A DNA stretch of 64,000 nucleotides from Micropterix aruncella (GCA_944548615.1 OX155952.1:27344418-27408417), one strand, 5' to 3'. Counted from the first letter of the stretch, positions 34,092-45,784 are shown. Made by a program: numbers and translations. Notes: generated by a model not told the origin, from the sequence alone.

Positions 34092-34314
34092 AACTAGCTG
34101 CGCCCAGCGGTTTCACCCGCGTGGTGATGGAAAATTGTGATAATGATGATAGAAAACCATATATCTTTATAAGTTATAGCCTATGTGTTATTCTGATGTG
34201 TAAGCTATATTATTGTAAAGTTTCATCAAAATCCATTCAGTAGTTTTTGCGTGAAAGAGTAACAAACATCCATACATACATACAAACTTTCGCGTTTATA
34301 ATATTAGTAGGATG
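34092..34314 (+). repeat. Dispersed repeat starting aactagctgcgcccagcggt
   Basis: The order ctgcgcccagcggtttcacc, then catcaaaatccattcagtag, tttttgcgtgaaagagtaac, and ataatattagtaggatgta is that of a very abundant class of insect repeat, seen at RTE-LINE 3' ends and derived short elements. It is about 220 bp long and non-coding. Confidence 0.7.
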
Positions 34315-34329
34315 TACTACTTTTAGAAT

Positions 34330-34560
34330 TTAGGTAGCTAGATGAAGTTGCCAACGTTGTATCATATCCAGCAAGGATGCCCTGGCAAGGAAGGGTGACA
34401 CGTGATGACGAGGCGGAATGTTAAAACAACACGCTTGTAATCATTTTGCATACGCTGGGTTCTTCGCTCAGTCTTCTTCTTATACAGGCACGGGCCATAC
34501 ACACAGTCGCCGTAGTCAATGACCGATAAAATCAAGACGTTCACTAGACGAGTACCGACT
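34330..34560 (-). mobile_element. CR1-like reverse transcriptase fragment
   Basis: Read leftward: NVLILSVIDYGDCVYGP, then TQRMQND, a frameshift, and FNIPPRHHVSPFLARASLLD. These match the post-catalytic segment of CR1-like polyproteins (lv.s.ldYcd.vYg…RlQrvQN…RfifnlpR.dHvSPfl…..ml.). Both ends are lost. Confidence 0.7.
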
Positions 34561-35140
34561 TTGAAACAATCTAATCATTATTGCAATCTATTAAGAGACA
34601 TTTACTTAATGTATAAATAACTTCTACCCCCACCCGTCTCATAGCTTGTTCTTATATCATATTCTTCCCTTCGATATTGAGTTCATATTAATTAATTAAT
34701 TCATTTTATTTTTATTTATTTATTTTACATATACATTCAAATGCATGAGCACAACAGAAAATGAATTGACAATTTAGAAAATGCCGTTGTATGCTTTTAA
34801 AGTTATATACACATCTGTCTGAGCACAGGTTACATAGCGCATATAATACATTAAATGCAAAAGATAATCTTTCAATTATTCTAAGCATAATAGCCCGTCT
34901 TAGGCATCCCTGTGTTGAGGTGAGCTCACTTTGGGAGTCCCACTTTATGTTATTAGTTTCTGTCTTATTTTCATTATCATATTTATTATGTAATTGTACT
35001 CAATTATCATGACCACTACTTTTTAAAAATACACTTGTTATATATTAATTTGCCTACATAACCATTAGTCACAACCCTGGCGGTATGGTCGTAAGATATT
35101 GCCACTTCGCAAAAGACCCACCATGCTGTACTCTATTGTG

Positions 35141-35174
35141 TGTGAATAAAGTTTTTCAAACAAACAAACAAACC
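35141..35174 (+). repeat. LINE-like 3' tail (CAAA)n
   Basis: gaataaagtttttcaaacaa followed by acaaacaaac is a polyadenylation-signal-like word plus tetramer tail, typical of the 3' end of a LINE. The body to the left (34600-35140) has no readable reverse-transcriptase motif. Confidence 0.45.
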
Positions 35175-35484
35175 TCGACGATGAGGTATAGATAGCCTGG
35201 TATCCTATAGATAGCCTTCAGAGGAGCCAAGCCCCAACCAACCCTTTTACTGCATGTTCTTCGAAACGGAATGTAGGATCAAAGAGTACCTAATCCTAGG
35301 TTTCGTGCCATAGACACAAAGGGTTCTCTTAAGAATTCACCGTTATTCTGAGTGATCCCTTCGTAGCGATTTTTGGCTTGCTACGTTTAGAAGACAAGGC
35401 TAATCAACGATTAAAAATCAAGGCTAAACACCTGGTTAATAGATTAATATAGTTAATAGTAGTAGGGTCAATAAAAGTAGGTTC

Positions 35485-36101
35485 AATAAGTGAGGACCGT
35501 TTTCTCAAAGAGATACATCAGTTTAATTTTCACAAATAAGATCCTAATGGTTTCACGTACATCCCTTAGAGCCGGAGACATCAAAGAAAATAATTTTCTA
35601 GAAAACTATACAAAAGCTTTTTTTAGCGGCCGCAAAATGTGAGTTTCTTAAAATGATAGGTCATCCATATAGGTAATCTTTGATTCGGTGTCTTGTAAGA
35701 TTTTTTATGACCTTAGCAAAGATGTTAATACACATAAATATTAGGAGATAATAATAAAGAGACTCTATCAGGATACTGAATTCATTAGTCTTGTATTAAG
35801 AGTCGAAGAACCGATTAATAAAAATTGACAATGTTGAAATTAACACGGATGATTTTGTCATAGCGATACATCTTCTGCAAAAGTATCGTTTTGATAATAA
35901 ATCGCACTTTTATAGCTAAGATATTGAAGAAAATTAGAATTTATCACTATCAGTATCATTATCATTGATATCTGACATAATAACTGCTTCTTTATTTTAA
36001 TGTACTAGTAATTCGTAAGAAATGTTTTACGAATAAAAATGTTAACCCTGTAAAGAAAGAATTTTGCTAATGTATTATTTAGAGAAAATGATTCTCAATT
36101 A
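35485..36101 (+). mobile_element. MITE family J, copy 1
   Basis: Ends aataagtgaggaccgttttc and (reversed) taattgagaatcattttctc. The copy at 60913-61797 lies in the opposite orientation; shared interior words are tcgcacttttatagctaaga and gcgatacatcttctgcaaaa. Confidence 0.8.
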
Positions 36102-36564
36102 CGCCGTTTTGATTTGACTAATCGAATAACCTTTCTAAATCTGCATTAATATGGATCTGTGATATGCGTCAACCGGATATTATCTGCATACAAATGGTAC
36201 TAGCAGTACTTAAAATTTGTCGCTACCTATGTAGCTATGTACATAGAGTTTGACTTTACGTTCTTGCCCACTAATCGACCAGGAAGGAAACTTTTGTGAA
36301 AGCGCAAAAAAAATTGAAATGAAGATGGAAATATGTATTTTCAGTACCCCCTGAGACAATTAGGGTCATTTCCAGATAAACGTCTGTATGTGTATCGATC
36401 TGTCTGCGTGACTGTGTGTATTCCTCCACGATAGCGCCCAAACTCTTATTCTTATTGAGCTGACATTTGGTATGCAGACATAATTTGGTTATAGCAAGAG
36501 TTGAAAAGATTGTGGTTGAAATCGGTCCACCAGGGTCAGGATTTTTAAGAAACGCTATCAGAGA

Positions 36565-36809
36565 GGGTAACAAAATAGAGAATGGGAGTGCGAAGGTTGG
36601 CTGTGAGAGAATGCGTTCACAGAATAGAAAGAGATAGGGGCATATGAGACTCCCTCTATCCTTGTCTAGTTGCGCATGCGCGTTTATTCATAGCATAGCA
36701 GATTTATAGCGTCAAAGCGTTGCCATAGTGATATAAACGCGTTGCCATAGTGATATATGTACGTGTCTCCGTGAATGCACGACTAGACAAGGATGCAAGG
36801 GGTACTGTA
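36565..36809 (+). mobile_element. Foldback MITE family A, copy 2 (right end lost)
   Basis: Matches copy 1 from gggtaacaaaatagagaa through the paired gcgttgccatagtgatat words to gactagacaaggatg, then breaks off into the satellite. Confidence 0.85.
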
Positions 36810-36930
36810 GTCATATATCAATCTCGCACTAGTCATATATCGCAATAGCGCACTATTGCGATATATGACTGCGTTATATGACTGCGTTATATGCGCTATT
36901 GCGATATATGACTGCGATATATCAATCTCG
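36810..36930. repeat. Palindromic tatcgc satellite patch
   Basis: Repeats of atatatgactgcg and the inverse pair tatatcgcaatagcgc / gcgctattgcgatata are bounded on both sides by tatatcaatctcg. Confidence 0.8.
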
Positions 36931-37299
36931 AAATATTGGACTTAGTAACTAGCAATGTGGTAGGCAGATGCCTTATTGGGCCGAAATCACAATGTGAAAT
37001 TTTGGTTCAATTATCTCATATACAAGCTACACTAATAATATTTAAATTCAGTTATATATTTTATTCATTTATCAACGACGAGCCGCCCAGGCTAGCCGAG
37101 AAACGAACCTCGCCGCTCGAGGCCGTTGGTAACGTAACCCAAACCGGTTCGTCCGCCGGGCGCTCATCAATTTTATTTAAGAAATTAATATTCAGATGTA
37201 ATCAGTACTTGGCTACTTGCCGGGAAAGACTTGGGGTGACCGATTTTTTAAAATGTTTTCGCTTTTCTCTATAAAATATATTTTTCATTGAAGATGTTC

Positions 37300-37650
37300 G
37301 CTTATGGAATCTCTTTATAAAAATCTCGCATGATCTGAATGAATGAAACGGGGCCTCGTAGGCTGTAATCAGAGCCCTCGAGGCGGGGCGTGAGCGGCGG
37401 CGCGGGGGCTTCGACGACAAAAGAAAGTGGAGGGTGCGCGGCGCCGCCCGCGGCCAGGAGAGTCCCCGCCGAGGGCCCTCCGCGAGGTTGCTGACACGGC
37501 GAAAAATAATACGGGCGGACGGAAGTATTTTAAGACGGCCACTCCAGCGCGTCTCTCGCCGCCGCGCCGACATCAGCATCAGCGCAGACATTAAGCGCCG
37601 CGATTGTCAGCTCGCTATTTATAATCGTACATCAGCTCCGACATACTCAC
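37300..37650. other. CpG-rich island
   Basis: The most GC-rich block in the window (cggcgcgggg, ggcgccgcccg, cgccgccgcgccg). It spans overlapping frames on both strands (minus 37202-37591, plus 37434-37661), none with a recognisable domain. CpG density in an AT-rich genome suggests a promoter or unmethylated regulatory element. It lies immediately downstream of the candidate exon at 37651-37738. Confidence 0.5.
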
Positions 37651-37738
37651 CGCACCAATGAAATGACTCCGGGTGGGAGATGGAGAAATCCTTCGCGCTG
37701 TATGAGCCGCCAATGCGCCACGCGCCCAGGGCGCTCAT
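37651..37738 (-). CDS. Possible first coding exon, unknown protein
   Basis: Reading leftward from ATG at 37738, 29 codons run without a stop (MSALGAWRIGGSYSAKDFSI followed by SHPESFHWC), plus one base, to an excellent donor CG|GTGAGTATG. I do not recognise the peptide. In favour: a strong donor, no stop, location next to a CpG island. Against: no acceptor or second exon is identified in phase, and the first ten codons overlap the first unit of the adjacent tandem array, so the ATG could be fortuitous. If real, the gene would run leftward and its next exon would have to be found in 23.7-37.6 kb. Confidence 0.3.
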
Positions 37739-38925
37739 CTATCCAATAAATCGATAGTCAGAATATATTATGGTAGTCATGCGGAAATGAGCATAGGTTT
37801 TTTTTTGTTGTGAAATGATGTGAAAAATATTTTTTGATGTTAATAATCCTTCAATGCGTCATGCGCCCAGGAAGCTTACCTATCCAATAAATCGATAGCC
37901 AGAATATCTTATGTTAACCATGCGATAAAGAGCTTAGTTTTTTTTTTTGATGTGAAACGATGGGAATAATATTTTCTGATGTTAATAATCCTTCAATCGC
38001 TACCCGCGCAGGACGCTTACCTCTCCAATAAATCGATAGCTAGAATATCTTTCGGTAGTCATGTAGAAATAAGGTTATAAAATATTTTTTTTTGATGTAC
38101 AACGATGTAAAACGTATATTTTGATGTGTTTGATGATTCCTTCAATGCGCCACGCGCCCAGAGCGCGTATCTATCCAATAACTTGATAGCCATAATATAT
38201 TATGGTAGTCATGCGGAAATGAGCTTAATTTTTTTTTTTTTTTTTGAAGTGAAACAATGTGAAAAATATTTTTGATGTTAATAATAATCCTTCAATGCGC
38301 CACGTGTTTAGGGCACTTACCTATCCAATAAATTGATTGCCAGAATATATTATGGTAATCATGCGGAAATCAGCTTAAAAAAATATTTTTTGATGTGAAA
38401 CGATGAGAAAATATTTTTTGATGTGTATCATCCTTCAATGCGTCACGCGTCCAGGACCCTTACCTATCCAATAAATCGATAGCTGCAATATCTTTCGGTA
38501 GTCATGCAGAAATGCGCTTAGAAAAAAATGATGTGAAACGATGTTAAAAATATTTTTTGATGTGACAAATCCTTCAATGCGCAACCTGCTCAAGGCACTT
38601 ATTTATCCAATAAATCGATAGCCACAATATATTATGGTAATGTGAAACGATGTGAAAATTATTTTAATGTGACAAATCCTTCAATGCGCCACGCGCTCTG
38701 TTTCCTTACCTATCCAATAAATCGATAGCCAGAATATGTTATAGTAGTCATGTGGAAATGACCATAGAAAGATTTTATTTTGATATGAAACGATGTGAAA
38801 AATATTTTTTGATGTGAATAATCTTTCAATGCGCCACGCGCCTAGGGCGCTGACCTATCCAATAAATCGATAGCCAGAATATCTTATGATAGTCATGCTA
38901 AAATGAGCCTAGAAAAAAAATATGT
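37703..38925. repeat. ~141-bp tandem array with CCAAT and TATCGATT motifs
   Basis: Nine units. The shared word tccaataaatcgatag (with variants) occurs near 37743, 37884, 38025, 38175, 38325, 38468, 38607, 38714 and 38860, at spacings of 107-150 bp. Each unit carries a Cla-type atcgat or variant, a ccaat box, caatgcgccacgcgccc (variants) and a t-run before gatgtgaaacgatg. On the minus strand the core reads gctatcgatttattgg, close to the insect DRE motif TATCGATA. The unit nearest 37703 grades into the candidate exon. Confidence 0.9.
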
Positions 38926-38929
38926 GAAA

Positions 38930-40255
38930 ACGTCTCTTTGCTCGTTACAGTTGTGGCCGATCGTACCTTGTATGGCAAAAAACCATCCCCCGATCTTGTA
39001 TGGCAAAAAACCATCATATTTGAATCGCTGATACCTGCAAGACGAATAATGCGTGGGCAATGCTAATTCCCCTGATGTAAGCAAGAATCCAAATGAGCCA
39101 TATGAGAACTTTCTAAGGCGGTATTTAACATATCTTGATGCTACGATTCCTTTTTTAAAAAAGTACCATAGGTTGAAAAACATTTAACGACTGGACATCT
39201 CCGAAGGTTTATCTATAGGTCACGGATGTGACCTATACATCACTTAAAAAGTGACTACATCAACTTAAAACAGGAAAATGTGTCGCCGAGTTTTTAAAAT
39301 ATATACAGACCCATAAGAAGAAGTATAAAAAGTGTCTATATAGCCTACAATGCAAAACCAATCTAAAATGTATCTAAATTCCTCAATAGAACGGTCGTAA
39401 AATATCGCAACTACATACTTCAACTAACTCGAATTCGCATAATACGCGAAGAGAGAGGATGCATCATTTTCAAGCGCGAGTAAGTAAGGTTCGAAATAGC
39501 TTTCTTTGTCAATCCAACCGATTATACAATAAATTGCCATATGCATTAGGGTCCTTAGGGAGGTACACTTTTAAAAAAAGGTACGGTGTACTTTAATTAC
39601 AACCCCAATTTATAGCATTCAGGATTTCAAGAATATCAAATTTTCTCTGTTATCTTGACTTTCTTAACTACCTATCTTTATTCTTCCTATTATTGTGATT
39701 TTTAATCTGACTGTTGGTAATTGACTATTGATATTATCACTAAATTATTTTTTTACTGTCCATATGATAATTTGTAAAATTATCCAATAAAGCACTGTTA
39801 TCCATCTGATAATTTACGAAATTCCCGAAGAATTGCTATTAAATATATAGGAAAATTTTCTTTTTTATGTCTAACCTAGAAAATCTGCATTTAAATGTTA
39901 AACGTTCTTATTAATATAACTTATAATGTAGGTAGAAATATACGTATTTTGTTATTTTTCTAATTTTCGTTAATTTTTAATTTGCCAAGCGTAGGAATTC
40001 CTATCGAGGTTAATACATAATAATAATAATAATAAATAAATGGTTGCAACGGGTAGATCATACTTGTACGCGTTTGCCGCGCAGAATGTGGTTGCCTGTG
40101 ACGTCATCGCGCTGGTGTAATCGCATGCGCGTGGTAGTCACGAATTAACTTTCCTTGGAGTTTTAAGTTACCGTTGCCTCAGACTGGAATAACCTTGAGG
40201 AATAACCTTGGAAAACGGTGAGTCTGCTAACTAGGCACCGCCGACTTAACATATG
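38930..40255. other. Intergenic, nothing recognised
   Basis: Contains a short direct duplication, ttgtatggcaaaaaaccatc, at about 38968 and 38997. The 96-codon minus frame at 38893-39183 straddles the end of the array and this duplication and has no domain. From 39190 to 40255 the sequence is plain AT-rich DNA. Confidence 0.35.
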
Positions 40256-40259
40256 CACA

Positions 40260-40455
40260 CACTAGGGATAGTTGACGACTCCGTCTGCAGGGCTGCGGAA
40301 TGGAAGATGGTCGGCTGAGCATGTTGTACGTACATGCCCGGATTTGGCCTTTAGAAGAGAGAAAGTAATTGCCACATATGAGGCTGCTATGGCTGCTGTG
40401 TGCGAATTCCACCCGTCCTGGATCCTGCGACTGGTCCTCCAGGTGAGCTGTTAGC
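40260..40455 (+). mobile_element. Possible R1-like LINE C-terminal remnant
   Basis: Plus-strand frame 40272-40454 encodes NGRWSAEHVVRTCPDLAF and REKVIATYEAAMAAV. The W..eH.l..CP.…R pattern resembles the C-terminal His/Cys knuckle that follows the RNase-like region in R1-clade polyproteins. It is short and unsupported by flanking motifs. Confidence 0.4.
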
Positions 40456-41024
40456 AGGATCTATAATATGAGCTGTGGGCTTAGTGAACAATTCATGGTA
40501 CTTTGATGCCCATATTTTATAATTTCAATCCATATAATATACACATAACAAATAAATACGTATACTCATTGACTCTCATATTATCGACAGACGTATATCG
40601 TATAAATATATTCTTTTGTCCCGTCGCAGAAGCTAAGAAATGTTGAGGCAGTATCGAGATGTTGAATGGCCAACGCGCGTTCCATTGTCGTCGCCTTTGT
40701 TGCATTTAGAGAAAAATCTGTCGCTCATCCACTGCTTTGTTATGCAATCTTCGGCTATTGAGAAAAGTCACCTTTCGGTCGCAACCTCTGATATTACAAA
40801 CGGTAACTATGCCTCCGAGATGTAAACGAGAGTTGGAATTCAACGTCGCCAGGAACAAAGTGATCAACAGCCATGACTTACTGTATTGATATGAGGGTGA
40901 TACCTATTATGAAAAATTCTACATTACCTGAAAGGTAGATATTTGCTAGGCACTATATGCAGAAACTAACAGAAATAAATTGTTTAATTTCGGGGAATAT
41001 CAAAAATTAGATTAGATTTATATT

Positions 41025-42441
41025 TAGGCCCGGACTGACCAGGTCAGCTAGTCAGCGATCACCGAGGGCTCCCGATTTAAGGAGGCCCCGAAGAGGCCCC
41101 AAAACGTAATTTACATTTTTATTACTCAGGTCTTTGTATTACTACAAGAAACTTGACCAGTCAATGGTTAAAATTTGAAAGCCTAATTATATCTATTATT
41201 TTACTAGATTTATCTCTGCTTACATCTCGTGTTTCAAAACATTTACAAAGTAAAACCATCAACTAGTCTTCTGCCTGGAACTTGGTACAGACGCTGCAAG
41301 AAGTACTTTAAGCGATAAAATGAGCGATTTGACGTTTTGTTGTCAAAAACAATATATTATTCAAGTACAGTTAATAGAAGTTTAGACGATACCAAGATTA
41401 ATGTAGAAGTAGAGTAAATTTCTGCAGAAGATTGAGATTTAGATTTAATAAGGAAGTAGAATAATATAATTAAAATAATTAAAATCCTCACCCTTCCATC
41501 TCTATACGTTTTAGAATGCGTTAAATTGATCACAAAAAACCTAGCTCAGCTGCCGATACATTCAGATACCCATAAACACTTTACCAGGGGGAGAAATAAT
41601 CTGATTCTTCCTCGTCCAAATCTAGAACTTTTTAAAAGGAATCCGAGCTACGTCGGAATTATATGCTACAATAAGCTACCCTCTAGTATAAAAAATATAT
41701 GCCGCGAAGGAAAAATGCTCCAATTTAAAAATAAACTCAAATTATATCTAATTGAAAGAGAATTGTACGACATTAACGATCTCTAAAAACTGTCTGCATC
41801 TCGACTATATCTCTTTCTGTAATAGGTTTTAAAACGATTTTCAATTTGACTAAAACGTATTAACTATTTTTTATTATTAGGTAGGCACATATTAATTATA
41901 CCTTGACTATTTTTATTTACAATATAATCACTAAGACATTTTATTTTACTTTTTGACAACCGTCACTTTTTTTTTGTTATTTTTGACATTACATTTATTA
42001 ATTTTATACTAAAAAAACTTATTTTTATCGGTATTTTAAAGAATAATTTACTCTGTGTTTTTAATCTGGTAAACTAAATGGTGAGACTCGATTTTATTCT
42101 ACAATAATACCTTCTTCATTCTTACGAGTAACCTTTTACGTTTTGATTAGTAATAGAAGAATTTGATCATTAAAAAAGAATTCAATGTTATCACGGCCAA
42201 ATGTAATACTACTGTCTATACAACTATGTATTAGTTTTTAAGACAATAAACAATTTGATTTGATTTGATTGATAAAATGTATTGTAAACGTAAGTAAACT
42301 ACAGCCGAAAAGCTTATTTTTATAAACATCTTGCCTTTACTCAAATATTTCTCAAGTGTCAAATAGCGAAAAATCCCCTCTTTCTAATATCTCCCTCTTT
42401 AGTCTCTAGCCGAGGGCCCCAAAGGAGCCAGTTCGGGCCTG
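41025..42441. mobile_element. Candidate hAT-like element enclosing a LINE fragment
   Basis: The left end taggcccggactgacc and the right end (reversed) caggcccgaactggct are imperfect inverted repeats, each followed inward by cgagggc/gagggccc words. Flanks tttatatt and tttaattt match at 6 of 8. There is no transposase. Between the ends lies a CR1-type LINE terminus (41480-42265). Confidence 0.5.
41480..42265 (+). mobile_element. CR1/Daphne-type LINE 3' end
   Basis: Plus-strand frame to stop 41784: from about 41488 ILTLPSLYVLECVKLITKNL, then THKHFTRGRNNLILPRPNLE, SYVGIICYNKLPSSIKNI and FKNKLKLYLIERELYDINDL. This is the complete C-terminal tail of CR1-group polyproteins (mTLpSLYi.e…h.y.TR.r.nl..p…..p.y.g…yN.LP..iK…..fk..lk..Ll…fYsi.e). 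A 480-base untranslated region follows and ends in aataaacaatttgatttgat, a (TTTGA)n-like tail. Confidence 0.85.
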
Positions 42442-42840
42442 TTTAATTTAGGCAGTACCACCACAGCCAGGGTTTTTCCAGATTCAGTTGACTGGTAAAC
42501 CGAGGATTGCCTACATTATATTATATGAAAAGGTTGAAATCTCAAATTAATCGAAAGTATCACTCAAAAATTAATAACAATCTGGATCCAATACTGAAGT
42601 ATTGGTGGATTAGTTAGGAATTAGGAGACAAAGAACAGCGGAATGATACTTTCTATTTCTTAGATCAGATTTATTAGATAGATGTTTTGGCCAATTATAA
42701 ACCCTCAAAGATTAAGATATTGAATATAAAAGATATTGGTCAATTATAAACCTTCAAAGATTTCATCTCCCAAAACATTGGCCACATTATCATTTACATT
42801 TACCGATAATTGACTTTTTAAGGTATTTTAAGACTTTATG

Positions 42841-43066
42841 TAGGCAGTCATAAATTTTTCAAATAAGTCATAATTTTTCAAATATTTATACTTGCATCTT
42901 CTACTAGGAAATAAAGTAAATTAGATCTTCTAAATTAATTGACGAAATCACTCGATGAGTAGGCAGTCATAATTTTTTCAAATAAGTTTATTTATACTTG
43001 CATCTTCTACTAGGAAAAAAAGTAAATTATATCTTCTAAATTAATTGACGAAATCACTCGATGAAC
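42841..43066. repeat. Tandem duplication, units of ~119 and ~107 bp
   Basis: Both units start taggcagtcataa and contain atacttgcatcttctactag and attgacgaaatcactcgatga. A smaller echo, aattataaaccytcaaagat, lies at 42693 and 42745. Confidence 0.9.
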
Positions 43067-43196
43067 GTTGCAGGATTGAAGACCACCTCATATCCAGCCC
43101 GCAGTTGCCAACCCTATCACACACCAGGAACCACAAGAGGCGAACGACGAGGCCAAACAGGATGCATATTTTTGGTGAGAAGTGTTCAAACATAGA

Positions 43197-43525
43197 GGTA
43201 ATAGACTAGAGGGCAGGTGTGTGAAGGCGGACTGTGAGTGAATGCTTTCACCGAATGGAGGGAGATAGTTGGATGTGCCTCCCCCCCTCCCCTTCCTTGT
43301 CTAGTTGCGCATGCGTATTTATCCATAGCATAGCAGACTTATGGCGTTGAAGCGTTGCCATGATGATATAGAAGCGTTGCCATAGTGATATACGTATGTG
43401 TGCCCCTGCATGTGCGACTAGACAAGGATGGAGGGAGTTATATATGCTGCTGTCTCTTTCTAATCGGCTGACGCATTCACAGGCTGGTTGCGAGGTCTAG
43501 TAGGTACTTATATGTCAATGGTTCT
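43197..43525 (+). mobile_element. Foldback MITE family A, copy 3
   Basis: Full length, from aggtaatagactagaggg to ctagtaggtacttatatg, with the same arm words as copy 1 (gtgaatgc, ccttgtctagttgcgcatgc / gcgactagacaaggatgg). Confidence 0.85.
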
Positions 43526-45180
43526 AACCTGGCCCGGACACGTTAACGAACAAACTCGAGACACATCCCGGAAAACTTAAATCCTATGGGGATTGTGCTC
43601 AATCTCTAGTCTCGGCTAGTGCGATTAATCGTCTGTGGTATCGTCCTGCCTGATCCACCGATCCAGTCATGCGCAGACGCAGACGGGGGGGCGCCAGTAA
43701 CCATGCAACGACAGCATCATAATCCATCGGGGACGCTGCGCGTCGGCCGGCTGAAAAAAAGGATCAAGATCGGTCCCCCCGCGACGTCCCCCACGTGGCG
43801 GTACGGCAGCTGCTCTCCCTCTCACATCACCATTCATTAGTAAATAATCAACGTAGATAGGCCCCTCTATACATATGTATCCGGAAAAAAACGTATCAAC
43901 TTTGCTAGGGGTACAGCCCCAAAAAAGCGATTTTATTACTCGATTCGGATGTGACGTTCGTAGCTGAACCACAGCAACTCGAGTAGGGATTTTATTCAAT
44001 ATTGTATGATCCCGAGATTAATATGTGGCAGCGTCATTAATTCCAAATTTACATTCAATTGTCATTTCGAATTTTTATGTTTTGCTTTAAGAGGGCTCCG
44101 AGCCTATGCCGCTACACAAATGTGGGTAATTTACGCTTGCCGGCGCGGCGGCGGCCACGCAGGTGTGATATCGCATACATTGATAACGCTGAACAGACGG
44201 TCACCCGCCAAAGCGATGTAATCCGCATTTTATAATTTTATTGCTCATAGCAAATTGCAAATAACAAAAACTGCAAATTGTGATAAAAGCAAATACTTTT
44301 GCACACGTATTTATTAGACCAAAATGGTCGATTTGACCCGCCGTTCCGACATATTTGGCCCAGCGGACTCAAAATAGCGGCCGTTTTTCAAGATGGTCGC
44401 TAATAAACCAAAATGATTTTTCTCATGCTGATTTTAATGACCCATGGGCCTTTTCGGCTATTTTGGGGTCGTATATTTCAAATATGGCAATAAAAATAAC
44501 TTTAGTTAATTTTGAACAGGATTATAAACATTTTTAGCGAGTATTTACTTTCACGTTACCATTATGTTATACGCGTCTTCTTCGAGTATTTGCACACTGG
44601 AAAATACGAATCTAAAGTCAAAACTGTCAAAAAAGTCAAACGAGAGAATAATTTTGTGTATGCTGTAAGTAATTTCTGAAATTTGCTACCCAGAAAACAT
44701 GGAAAATTTGAACTATATAATATAGAATATGTGAATGGGTCTTTGACTTTGAATTTGTAGTCGCTGGCTCAAATATGACGACTAGGTACATGTGTTTTGA
44801 ACAACCTTTGAACGTATTTTGAACCGATTTGAACATATTTGTACTTTTGGCCAGAAAACTTAAACTTTTGTACTCGGTGTCATCATCAGAACTTATAGGA
44901 TCATGCTTAATGGATACACAGGATAATGCTTAAAACAATTATAACATTGTTATTCTCATCAGTACGAGGATAAAATGTATGTCGAGAAGGATAAAAAAAC
45001 AGTAATTAATATAGGTATAAATAGCTACACCAAAACTTTAATTATTTCAAAAAGCAGTTACCTTTATAAATAAACTACTTCCGACGGAAAGAAGGTACAG
45101 ATAGATTTCGCGGCTTAATGTGATTATATATTTTTGAACAACTTCAAATATGTAATTAAAATTAATAAAGAAATAAATTA
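43526..45180. other. Intergenic; GC-rich block 43600-43830
   Basis: The block around 43660-43830 is CpG-rich and open in two overlapping frames (minus 43667-43999, plus 43619-43840) without any domain. It may be a regulatory island or an unrecognised exon. The rest is AT-rich. Confidence 0.3.
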
Positions 45181-45218
45181 ATGCATGCCACTTTTAAACA
45201 GTCTCGAAGAGGAGTTTT

Positions 45219-45590
45219 GTGGATTTCTCTCTGTGCTCCCCGGGATGCGCCCGTTGGATGAACAATTGGAAAGTTCACGAGCACCTTTCTTCTTCGGACC
45301 GCAGACTGGTGACATTTGGCATCGGCCGTCGCGTTCCCCCCACGCCACAATCCGAGTGGCGATACCGAACCGGCGACATTTACTGGGACCGGTTTGGTGA
45401 AGTCCTCTGCGAGAATCTTGAGGCATTTACATCGCCTTCTTGTAGTACCGCAGAGGACTTGTGTGTCGCACTTAATGCGGCCATCGAGTCTTCCTGTGAT
45501 GCCGTAGTAGGGCGGAAGAAACCCCGCGGTGGTTTCGCGGCCCCGTGGTGGTCTTCCGAACTCTGCGATAATTTTAAATTTAATATTTTA
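45219..45590 (+). mobile_element. R1-like LINE endonuclease-end fragment
   Basis: Plus-strand frame 45219-45605 contains SSSDRRLVTFGIG, WRYRTGDIYWDRFGEVL, then CVALNAAIESSCDAVVGRKK and PRGGFAAPWWSSEL. This is the junction between the endonuclease domain and the reverse transcriptase of R1-clade ORF2 proteins (…sSDHr.i.f.l…W…tdW..F…..l…..aa..avGRkk.rgg..aPWWs.eL). The reading then degenerates. Neither end of the element is present. Confidence 0.8.
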
Positions 45591-45784
45591 AATAATGTAA
45601 CGTAGCGATTTAAAATTAATGTGATTGAAAATTGTTATTTTTGTGATGTGACGCAATGATGAGATGAAAATTTTCTGCTGATCGATCAAGGTGAACAATG
45701 TATGAGATGAAGTTAAAATAAAGAAAAATAAAAAAACTCAAGTTTCATTTTTTTTAAACTCTCTCTATACTATTGAATATCTAT

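Larger units (their letters stand above)
36283..37050 (+). repeat. Dispersed repeat F, copy 2 (interrupted)
   Basis: Flanks match repeat F at 374-770 on both sides (…gagctgacatttggtatgca… before, …gaaatcacaatgtgaaattt… after). The middle is displaced by MITE A copy 2 and a tatcgc-rich satellite. Confidence 0.7.

Noticed and set aside
36810..36930. CRISPR-like array
   Set aside because: Short palindromic repeats without unique spacers, in an insect genome; a satellite patch.
37202..37591. 129-codon minus-strand frame in the CpG island
   Set aside because: Arg/Ser-rich translation of GC-rich DNA; no domain, no upstream acceptor, and the opposite strand is open as well.
38893..39183. 96-codon minus-strand frame ending at the tandem array
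   Set aside because: Spans the array edge and a short duplication; no family recognised, aromatic-rich composition expected from AT-rich DNA.
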